The notes under the pieces were generated by a model. It saw only the letters and a program-made list of their open reading frames with translations, made no database searches and was not told the origin of the DNA. From Tetrahymena thermophila SB210 (taxonomy: Eukaryota > Ciliophora > Oligohymenophorea > Hymenostomatida > Tetrahymenidae), in assembly GCF_000189635.1 (NCBI RefSeq), contig NW_002476570.1:558001-622000 (forward strand): DNA of 64,000 nt. Reading direction: 5' to 3'. The translations under genes and the position numbers were made by a program. Each line of letters opens with the position of its first letter. Within the stretch, counting starts at the first letter, position 1. This document shows positions 54,001 to 64,000 of this stretch, one piece after another.

Positions 54001-57000
54001 TTAGTGAAACTTTATAGTTGAGTTATTATTATGATACAATAAAAAAATAGATAATAAAAATGCATGTTTTGAAGAATTAAATACTTAAAGTATTTAATTT
54101 TGCTGATTTTTTTACACAAATAATAGTAGATGCATATTAAGATATCTTTATATATTCTTAAATAGATGGATCTGTAAAAATTTTCAACCCTAACTTAGCA
54201 AACGGATAAGTATATTTGGTATAAAAATTTACTGGAATAAAAAGAATTGAAATATGTTATTAATAACAATAACTTGTTGTTTAGACAACCACAAATTAAA
54301 TTTTTATTTTTAACGTAATTTATTTATTTTTTGCTTACTTATTTTAAAGTAATTTAATTTTTATAGTATCAAGGAAATAATTCAACTGGAATATTTTTAG
54401 ATTTAAGTGACATTACGCCTTTTATCACAACAAAATATACTCTTTCATTTTAAATCCAATGTTAAAATAATTTAATCTTTACTTAGTCTCCTTACCTGAA
54501 ACTATTTAATTTAACTGATGGATCAATTGGCTCTTTTTAATTAGTAAATTCATTAAAAATCATAGATTATATTAATGTAATAAAATATTTTTTTATATTT
54601 AGGCTGATTACTTATCATACAGAAACAACTTAAATTCTAATCCTATAATAGATGTACAGAACTAGCTTATAATTTACCCCCATAGCAAATTTAGCTAATA
54701 CTATTAGAAAGGTTCTTAATAAATAGAATATTAATTATACAGTTATGTTTCTCCGAACACTGAAATGTACTATGATCTTTAAAATAATTAGTTAATTGTA
54801 CTAATTGGTAGTAATAAACTAATAACAGTTGTGGATTATAACTAAGCTTTGCAAAAGTATAATTACAACACTCAATCTAGTTTTTTCAAAAATTTGACTT
54901 GTTTCATTCCTTAAAATAATTTAATAATTTTAATTGATTAAACTCCTTAAATATATACTTACTATTACCTCACAAATATAACAAATATTGTGCAAATCTA
55001 TTAAAGTCAAATTATTTAAATAATACCTGATATTAATAATAATCTCATTTACATTTCAACTCAGTAATTTGTCCATGCCTTTACTTATCCTGATATGATA
55101 TATTATGAAGCTTTGTATGATAAATTCAACTAGAACAATTCAAATATTAATATAACGTAATTAGTTCCATAGATAAATACTTTGCTCGTTGTAAGGTAAG
55201 ATACAGTTATTTTAGTGTACGATCTGATTGAATCTTTAGTTTAAAAAGAAACAAGTTTTATCAACTAAATGTCAGTTTAATATATTTAATTTAATAACTT
55301 TATAGTAACTTATAATTTGTAAACCAGTTCTTTGTTACTCTTTAAAGAAAGAATCTTTTAGGATGAAATCTTATTAGATTTGGCATTTTATTCACTATAG
55401 AAGTGTGATATATTTAAGATCGATGAATCAAGCTTCATTTTCATAACACCTTTTAAAATCTATTAAATTTAGATAAATCTTTAATAAAATAAGCTTTAGA
55501 TTTAAAATTTATATGAAATAAAATAAACTTTTACGGATATCTTATTCGATTTTATGAATAAAACATTTATATTAGTTAATTAATAGGCAAAATAGATAGC
55601 TTTTTATGAAATTAATAATAACAATTTAACATCAGTTACTAATATATAGGATAATTACTAATAAATATTAATCTAATAAAATAATGTTATCTATTCTTTT
55701 AATAATTCTATAGTTTCTAATCCAATCTCAGTTTCAAATTTTAGTTAAAATAATATTTTAAAATTAGGTACAACTAAAATTTCCTACATGATAAAGTTAA
55801 GCTCTGATAATAGTAAATAGATAGATGATAGATTTGAAGAAATTAATTAATCAAATTATTATGACACTTCAGATGAAAGTTTAGTTTTTATAATCCAAAA
55901 TGAAGAAAAAACCATCTACATAATTGATACTACTCATTTTAATGTGATTAGTTTTACCTAAATAGATTATTAAATTGTTAATGTTGTTATTGATAGAAAT
56001 AGAAGGATAATTTTCTGTGTTTCAAATATATCAAAAACTTATATATTTGATTTTAATTTGAAACTACTATCTTAAATTTAGAACCCTTGTCTTATAAATG
56101 CTAAAATATATTTTGATGGCCAATTAATTTACTCAGTTTGTCCTAATTCAGTTTATTTTTATAATTCTCTAACTTTAGCTAAATAAAGCTTTCAAATTAA
56201 TTCTGGATTTAATAGTATTGATTATATAAAGTCTTTTAATTAATAAAATACATTTTTATTAATTTAATAAGACTCAGTTTACATTATTCAATTTTAATAA
56301 AATAATAATAGCTTCAAAATTTTATTTTAGAAGAATAAATAAAAAATTAATATCTAGAGTGCTAGTATAATTTTTGATAATAATAATTAAAAATATTTCC
56401 AAATACAAGGAATATCATGGAGCGATGTCATTTATTATTTGATACCTTATCAACCTTAAAGCGAGTGTACAGCAAATTTATTATCATAAAATTCTTATAT
56501 GATTTCTTAATAAATTTAAAGCATCTAATAAAATGCATATTCATCAAACCAAACTGTATCTTAAGTATAAATTCAATTTTAAAATGATTAAGAAATACAT
56601 AAGATAACGAATTTAATAAATTAAAAAATTCAAATAGAAACAGTTATTTATACATAAAATTACAATTAATTAGTATGGAGTGATGGTAGTATCATTGATG
56701 ACCCTAATATAGGTGAACTAGTTATTCATGATGCATAACTAAATATTACAAATAAGCTAATGTTGAACTAAAATAATAACATTAATTAAATACTATTAAA
56801 AAACATAAATTTAATTGACATATAAAATTAAGTTGTTTTTGAAAATATTCCAAAAGTGATATTTTCAAACATAACCATCAAATCAATCATAAGTTATCAA
56901 TAATATTTTTAATAGCCCTTAGTTACTTTTAAAAATTGTAGTGAAGTGATATTAGATAACATTATTATAAATAATGTTAACATCAATAATTAAACATTCT

Positions 57001-60000
57001 TTTCACTTGAAAATGTTTCAAATTTAATAATCAAAAATTTAAATGTTAGCAATTCTATTTTCAGCTCTCTTTTTTACATTATTGAATCTTAGTAGATTTA
57101 TTTTAAGTAATTGAGTTTTTAAAATATAACAAATTAATTTGAAAGTATTATCATTGCAATAGCTGTATAATAAACAGATATTAGCTATTTACGTATCTTA
57201 CAAACAAATCGAAATTAAGTTTTAAGCTTATAAGGATGCTATGATATAAATTTGAGTAATGTTACTGTTAGAGATGCATAAGACATCATACTTTTATAGA
57301 CTTAAGATTATATAAACACATATATTTATCCTATAAATAATCTTACAATGTCATATTTTGATATTTCAAATTCTTAAAATATAGGATTTATTATTTAGGC
57401 CAATTAATCTACAATTTTTAATTCTCAGTTTACAAATTTGAATTAGACGGCCACCAATCTTATTAATTCTAAACTTTCTAATATTCGAATATTTGAATGT
57501 AACTTTTAGAGTATAAATTTGAGCTAAGGATATTAAATTCTTAGATTGATAAACTTTAACAATCTATTGATTGAATAGTCAAAATTTTTAGGAAATTTAG
57601 GTAACTTGATTTATCTCCTCAATTAAAATGAAGGATTTTTCATAGTATTTAGTAATTTGTAATTAAAAGATAATATATCTGAACAGTAAAGCAATATTTT
57701 AATTAACTTTGCATTAAAATTAATAATCTAAAATAGTAGTTTTATAAATTAAATATCTTGGTTAAACGGAGGTGCATTAAATGTTTAAAACATTGATGAA
57801 TTATATATAACTGAATCAAAATTTTAGATAAATTAATCTGTTTTAGGAAATGGAGGTTCTTTGTTTCTTTATCAAATTCAAAATTTATATATCTCAAACT
57901 CTGATTTCTTTGAAAACTAATCATAAACTGAATCAGGAGGAGCAGTATTTTTAGATTAAAATTAATTAAAGTCAACAAATTCTTCTATAATAAATTGTAA
58001 TTTTTAAAAAAATATTGCAATCTAAGGATTAGGTGGTGCTATTTATATTAATAATTGTGACTTAAATTTAAAAAGAACTAATATTTTAAATAATAGAGCA
58101 TCTATTGGAGGAGGAATTTACTATTAGAAAATGATACCGAGTATTATTTAGTAAAATTTAATTTAATTTAATGACAATACAGTGAAAGATAATGGATGCG
58201 TATTGTATGGCTAAAATATAGGTTCAACACTTAGAAAGTTATTGCTAAACATTAATAAAGATCTTAAAACGATTGTTGTAGAAGGAGATTTTTCTTAAAA
58301 TGAGCCTATGATTGTTAAGAATTTCAGAAGTGGTGATTATTTAGTACTGGATGATATTTAGATAGTAGATGAAGAAAATTATAATTTTAAGTATGATCCT
58401 TTACTTAAATATAGTAAAAGTGCTACAGAAATAATATAACAAACTACTTTGAGTATTAACATGTAAAATAAAAGTGAAAAAATGAATATATTTGGAGGAA
58501 TTATAGTAACTTATTAGAAAGGAAAGTTTTCTTTTAATGTAAGTCTTTCTTATATTCCAAATGAAAGTTCAAAATTTTAGATATTATCTTAAACAATACC
58601 AGCTCTTTATGATTATAAAGGAAATTTATTTTTAGAATAAAAGTAGTTATATCTCAATTTAAAAGTTGATTTTAGATAATGCATAACAGGAGAAGTGCAA
58701 AAATAATTTTTCTCATCTATCATTTGTGATTAATGCCCTGATGGTAAATATTCTTTAAACGTTAATGATCAGGCTTGTTAGATTTGTCCGTCCTAAGCTG
58801 TTGAGTGTTTTGGTTCTTAAATACATGTAAAAAATGGATATTGGAAAAAAAATAATCAGAGTGATTTGATTATTTATTGTGAGAATGCTCCAGAAAATTG
58901 TTAACCACAAAGCTTGAGATCAAAAGTATTTATTTCTTTTTTATAAATTTTTTTAATTTTAGATGAAAATATTATTAACACTCTTTTAAATTTGAAAAAG
59001 AAGTGAAATAAATATATTTAATATAATTTTATTTTAAATATTTATATTATAGTTTGGATGTGCTGAAGGCTATGTTGGTCCTTTGTGTGAATAATGTGAT
59101 TTTTTTGGTAATGTTTGGGGATAAAGATACTCGACTACATTCAAAACATTTAATTGTTCCAAATGCTCAGATATGTTAGTATTAGCAGGTTTCGAATAAG
59201 CAATATTCATAATTTTTCTAACTTTATACATCTACATATGTAATAGAAAGATCATTAACTAAATAGAAAGAGATCTATAAAATTACTATATTAAAATGAT
59301 GGGTCTGATTTATCTCAGCAATTCTGGTAAAAATATATTAAATTTAAAAATATTATATTATTTTTATTTTTATTAGTATATAAGACTAATTCTACAGTAT
59401 GTTCAAAGATTCTAATTGACCATTTGCAAGTAATATCTATTTTAAGTAGCCTTTCATTCTAATTTCCTACTATTATTTAATTTTCATCAAATGTTGGAGG
59501 AAATCCTTTACTTATATAAACTAACATATTTGATTGCTTTTATCCTAGTGAAATTAGAATTCCTAAGTGGTTTGCTAAAGTAATTTGCTCATTAAGTCTG
59601 CCTTTTGTTATTTATTTACTTAATTAAATAATAAACATTTTATTAAAAGTATTTTACAAGAAAAATACTCATTAGAGGTATTAGAAAAGTACGATGATTT
59701 TCTTTTATTTCTATTTTTATCCATCTATGATATTCGTATTAATAAAATCAATAAATTGTATAAATATTGGAAATCAAAAATATGCTTAAATCGACACTTT
59801 GATAAGCTGTAGGGATTTTTCTGAACACTTTTTTTATAACTTAATTTTTAGCTTTCCAGTTATAATTGTGGCATGTGTTGCCATCCCATTTTATTTTATT
59901 CATAAAGTAAGATAAAATATTAATTTAAATCTCTCTAAAATATAAAAGAGTTCTTATTAGTTTATTTATGAACCATATAAGAACTAATACTACTACTGGG

Positions 60001-61024
60001 AATTTGTTAGATTGTTGTATAAGAGTGCTGTTATGATTTCTTCAATATTTTTGTAAGAGTATCTTTCTTTAAAGGTAAATTAAATATTATGTAACCAAAT
60101 TTTATTTAATAACTAATATAAATATAATAAATAAGACTTGCATAGTTAATTAGATATTGATATTGTACAATTACATTTAGATGAGAATTAATCCGTTTAC
60201 TCATTAGCTACATAATCAATTGGAGAATTAGTCTATACTAATAAGTATTTCAACTATGAATTTCTGCTTAGTTTAGTCTTTGATAACTGACTAATATTAT
60301 ACTGTGGTTATTCTTTTTTAATTGGTTATAATTATGTTAAATCTATATTTTATATTGAAACTGGTGTTTTTAACATTTGTTAAGCCTATTTCTCCAAATA
60401 AGTAAAACAGAAACTTATTTTAAGAGTGTCTTTATAAAATGAAGACTAAATATCCTTAGATTTTTAAATTTGTATTAATAGATTCTACTATTAGATTTAA
60501 AACAGCTTTGAAAATTAAAAAATTAAGACTTTAACTAAAGAGTATATATGAAACTAGAATAGAAAGATCAAGTGCTATTAATACAGGTTTAAAATAATCA
60601 TAACAATCTATGATATTTAATTCACGAAAAATAACAAATTAATTTAAGGTATAGCTTTTTAGCTAATAAGCTGATTATGAAACTATAAACAGTGAATTTG
60701 ATAATTTAAAGCAATCACAACAACCACTATCACTTTAGACTAAATATTAGCTTTCTCCAAAACTTAAAAATCAAGGTATTATTATCCATTAAATAATTTT
60801 TTTAATAGTTAATAACATTATAATTAGATTCCACCCTTTATAGATAAGAAACGAGTGATTTTTATTAGAATTCATCGAGATAGAACAATTTTTAGTTTAG
60901 ATTGATAAATTTTTAAGGTAGATATTAACTTAAATGTTTTATTTTTATAATATAAATTTTTATTATAATAGATTAAAACCAAGATGAAGTAGTTGAAAAA
61001 TAAATAAATTAAGCTCAATGGTGA
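51070..61024 (+). CDS. Giant surface protein D (type 2): Cys-rich, beta-helix, multipass
   Basis: Encodes 3,148 residues in nine exons: 51070-52068, 52122-54314, 54367-54543, 54603-58925, 59053-59326, 59377-60074, 60136-60775, 60828-60917 and 60972-61024. The sum is 9,447 nt, in frame, with TGA stop. The protein begins MMNQRSKYSFTKLLTFYIYI, a signal peptide, then CLKCDDHCNTCSGL. Exons 2 to 9 have exactly the lengths of those in gene B; exon 1 is one codon longer, as in gene E. Beta-helix repeats (NGGALN, GGSLFLYQ, SGGAVFLDQN, LGGAIYINN, GGGIYYQ) lie around 57,760-58,130. The EphR-like CDQCPDGKYSLN comes next, and exon 5 opens with FGCAEGYVGPLCEQCD. The multipass domain carries YYYWEFVRLLYKSAV. 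It is presumably a plasma-membrane protein with a huge extracellular part. Function unknown. Confidence 0.87.
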
Positions 61025-62049
61025 AATTAAAATAATTTATATTAATTATTTATAATTTATGAATTTATAATTCAAATTTTAATCAAATAGCTACTAAATG
61101 AAAATTAAAATTAAAAAAAAAGGTAATATCGTGATACTGCTATTTATGTTTTGTAATTATTTTTTTGTTTTGAAATTTAAAAATTAAAGTAAATCTTATG
61201 ATTAATAATACTTTTTTCAAACTTAAAGATATTTTATATTTATTTTAGGTTAATTATTACATCTAGTTATAAAATTTTTATTATTTATTATAATTTATAG
61301 CAATCTTCAAAATAACCAATAATAAATATGAAAATAACCTATTAATAGAAAATTATTCTTTTAAATATTTTATTAAATTATTACGTTTCTAATAATTATA
61401 TTTATTTTTTAAGCTAACTTACTAGGTTTGATTTTAATATGAATTATTTAGTTTTCCTAACTATCATGCAATTAACTAATAAAAATAAGCTAAATTTATT
61501 TTTAATTATAATGGAAATACTTAGATTTGAAAAATTTTGTTAAAAATTTAATTTAAGTTTTTTTGAAAAAATTTTAACGCCCTCTCCCCTACAAATTTTT
61601 TGCAAAAAAAAATGACATGATATAAGAATATATGGTATATATTATTTCAAATTTTACAATTTACCAATATAAAGCTTTCAAAAAACTCAAAAATAAAGCT
61701 GTTTTAAGCTTATTTAACTTTATTTATTATACTATTAAGATATATTACATTTTGCTTTTTGTAAATCAACTAGGCATTTCACTCTATATAGTTAAATTTA
61801 CAAAAAGTATTATATTTATTAATATTTAATGATTAAAAAATAATAAATAAAATATTTTTGCTTCCTTAAAAAAATTTATTTATTGCTTTATAAAAATTAA
61901 TGATTATAAAACAAAAATAAATGCTCAAAATTTGAAAAAAGTTTTCATTATTTTGATTAATTTTCGTAAGCATTTTTAAATCAAATATAAAGAGAATAAT
62001 TAGGATTGAAAAAAAAATATTCATAATGAATATAAAATTCAGTAACAGC
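61025..62049. other. Intergenic region between genes D and E
   Basis: The first 90 bp match the 3' flank of gene B. The remainder is AT-rich and holds no supported gene. A short open stretch at 61,632-61,829 is lysine, isoleucine and tyrosine-rich with no homolog in the other units, and is taken as chance. Confidence 0.5.
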
Positions 62050-62263
62050 TATTAAATTAGATGAAAATTAATTTAAATATAAATAGAATTTTTATTTGAT
62101 GGAGGATTATACATTTGAATTTTATTATATTACAAATTATTGAAAGTTTTTTGTTATTTATTAACTGAGTTAATTTTTGATTGATATTATTAAATCTAAA
62201 ATTCTATTGGCTAACTTTTGATTATAGTTAATTAAATTAAAAAAAAGGCAAAAAAATTTATAT
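62050..62263 (+). promoter_or_regulatory. Conserved leader of type 2 genes, copy before gene E
   Basis: Nearly the same as 50,860-51,069. The match begins abruptly near GATGAAAATTAATTTAAATA and continues into gene E, marking the left edge of the D-to-E duplication in this window. Confidence 0.55.
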
Positions 62264-64000
62264 ATGATAAAACAAAAAAGCAAATATTCTTTCACAAAAC
62301 TTTTAACTTTTTATATTTATATATAAATAGTTTGTAGCTAAAACTGTCTTAATGCTGGAGAAATCTATGATTTTATATCATAAAAATGTTTAAAATGTGA
62401 TGATCATTGTAACACATGTAGTGGATTAACTTAAAATGATTGCTTGACTTGTATGAATAACTATTATAGATAGGGAGTTGATAATTCTTGCTAAGAAAAA
62501 TGCGGTTTGGGAATGTATATAAACCAAAAAACAAATACGTGTGATATTTGCTCAGTTTTAGGTTGTGATTAATGTCTTTAAAATTAAAGATGTATTAAAT
62601 GCACTGAAAGTTTGAAATTAGATTAATAATCTGGATGTCTCTTAAATGATGATACATGCGATTAATAATAATACTATTCATTATTTTTAAAATAATGCTC
62701 TTATTAATGCAACAAAAATGAAATAAAAGATTTAAATACTAAACTGTGTGAACCGATTTAGAATTGCAACTATTTCCAAGAAAGACAAAAAAAGGATTTT
62801 TTCTAATAAATTTCAGTACAGACCTTTATTGATAATGGTTTTCTATTAATAGGGGAGTCGATATGTTAGTTCTACCTTTATAATTAAAATCTTGAGACTA
62901 TTTATTCAAATCTATTAGTCTAAAATCCTTTAGATAAAACAGTTTTTTATGGTTCATCAAATTTTTATGACAGAAATGTAGGAGGATGTTAAACAAAGCA
63001 AAAATTAATTGGATTCAATTTTTTAACTTATCAAATAGAATTCGATATAAGTAATGAATTTAATACTTTTTATAGTCTTTACTAACTAGATGTAGAGAAT
63101 CATATATTAGTTTTACAGAAGAATTAAGGAGGATTTACATTTTTAGACTATTTAAATAATGAATAGATTCTTATAGAAACAAGTAATTTATATATTTATA
63201 AATATATGAGCATAAATTCTTCTTAGCAAATTTATTTGTATGAGAGCTATAATAATGAAAATGTAAATTTTTAATTTAAAATTTTATAGTTGATATTTTT
63301 TGTTTTTAATTTAAAGGAAAGTTAAAGTGCGGTGCTTTATTTTAGAAAAGAAAATAAAATAATTAATTTAGATAAATAATATTACCATATATAGGTTTTA
63401 AACTTCTAAAATATGATTTTTTTTGCTACTGATTCTAAAACATAAGGATATTTTTTCCAATTTGATTAAGCCTCGCTATCCACTAAAATATTGTTAGAAA
63501 TAAATATTGATTATGCCTATTTAAATTTTTTTAATGAGGACTTATAGTTATTTTATATTTCTGGAATTTAAAATTCAATCATATATTATATTTAAAAAGA
63601 TAATATTCTACCGATCTATAAAATTATAAATGACATTAGATCGATCTCTTTTACTCTTACGTTTTATTAATCATAAAATACTAATTAAACTTCAATAATT
63701 GTAGCTTTAACCAATTTAATAGCCATTGACTAATTAAATTATTAAAAATACAAACAAAGTTCATTATCAACTATTATGAAGTATAATTTAGATTTAGATC
63801 AAGATTTATAGTCAATATCTTTAATAATTATGAAGAATTAGGTGTTATATATTTTAAATAATTATAATAATATACTTTTTTATATTTAATTTGAAATAAA
63901 TGATTAGAATTTGGAGATGAAAAAAATTCTTACTTCAAGTAAACAAAGCTAAGAAATAATATTATAAAATGATTCCATAATTTAGTTATAAATAAGCGAT
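62264..64000 (+). CDS. Giant surface protein E (type 2), 5' part, runs off the window
   Basis: The first exon is 62264-63262 (999 nt, same length as in D), the intron is 63263-63316 (54 bp), and exon 2 is open from 63317 to the window end with no in-frame TGA. About 560 residues are visible. The signal peptide region begins MIKQKSKYSFTKLLTFYIYI. CxxC knots follow (CLKCDDHCNTCSGL, CLTCMNNYYR, CDICSVLGCDQC), then the module containing QNCNYFQE and the start of the propeller-like region. It is closer to D than to B. Small differences from D, including codon changes in the cysteine spacer regions, show it is a separate gene and not an assembly echo. Confidence 0.85.

Larger units (their letters stand above)
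15680..62263 (+). repeat. Tandem array of giant surface-protein genes
   Basis: Two large direct repeat units lie end to end. Unit 1 runs from about 15.7 to 38.8 kb and unit 2 from about 38.8 to 62 kb. Each holds, in order, a gene relic, a type 1 giant gene and a type 2 giant gene. The offset is 23,195 bp at the relic flank and 23,205 bp between the ATGs of genes A and C. It falls to 22,397 bp between the ATGs of B and D, because unit 1 has about 0.8 kb extra between its two genes. After unit 2 another type 2 gene (E) follows instead of a relic and a type 1 gene. All genes are on the + strand. This layout suggests unequal crossing-over at more than one scale. Confidence 0.88.

Noticed and set aside
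57742-57978. Minus-strand 78-residue open stretch inside gene D
   Set aside because: It is antisense to the beta-helix repeats of exon 4 and carries no recognisable pattern.
61632-61829. Plus-strand 65-residue open stretch between D and E
   Set aside because: It is rich in Ile, Tyr and Lys as expected from random AT-rich DNA, and has no counterpart in the other intergenic copies.
63980-64000. Telomere or chromosome end near the window edges
   Set aside because: No CCCCAA or GGGGTT repeats are present at either end, and gene E simply runs off the window.

Overview
The window is very AT-rich nuclear DNA from a ciliate using the reassigned code in which TAA and TAG encode glutamine and only TGA stops. 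The evidence is direct. Long recognisable proteins (katanin-like AAA ATPase, WD40 protein, cysteine-rich surface proteins) read through dozens of TAA/TAG codons and each ends at a TGA. Introns are short (about 46 to 130 bp), AT-rich and GT..AG. This fits Tetrahymena or a close relative better than Paramecium, whose introns are usually shorter. A standard-code ORF search therefore finds almost nothing real here. All gene models below were built by hand with the ciliate code. For most genes the summed exons are an exact multiple of three and every splice phase agrees.

Region 1 (1-15,700) is ordinary gene territory. It holds a decayed leucine-rich-repeat sequence (about 1.6-3.1 kb), a tRNA-Val(AAC) at 3,458-3,530, and an 11-exon WD40 gene (4,097-6,365, +). 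Two small paralogous four-helix membrane protein genes follow on the minus strand (7,270-7,957 and 9,115-9,881). Next is a katanin-like AAA ATPase with an N-terminal LisH motif, the KATNAL2 type (10,453-12,650, -). A small two-helix membrane protein (13,545-14,100, +) and a third four-helix protein (14,455-15,231, -) complete the region.

Region 2 (about 15,700 to the window end) is a tandem array of giant surface-protein genes, all on the + strand: A (17,215-27,130), B (28,673-38,630), C (40,420-50,341), D (51,070-61,024) and E (62,264 to beyond the end). A to D each have nine exons and eight introns at homologous positions and encode about 3,140-3,148 residues. The predicted architecture is signal peptide, cysteine-rich furin/GFR-like module, long propeller-like region, right-handed beta-helix with Pmp-type GGA repeats, EphR-like and EGF-like cysteine modules, a multipass membrane domain and a glutamine-rich cytoplasmic tail. 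A and C form one subtype; B, D and E another. The array is mainly a duplicated unit of about 23.2 kb (relic, type 1 gene, type 2 gene), followed by an extra type 2 gene, E. Upstream of A and of C lies the same short, internally deleted relic of a family member.

No operons are expected in such a genome. The genes of region 1 look functionally unrelated apart from the three small membrane proteins. The giant genes look like a variable cell-surface receptor or adhesin family kept intact by selection and partly homogenised by gene conversion. Their biological role cannot be read from the sequence.
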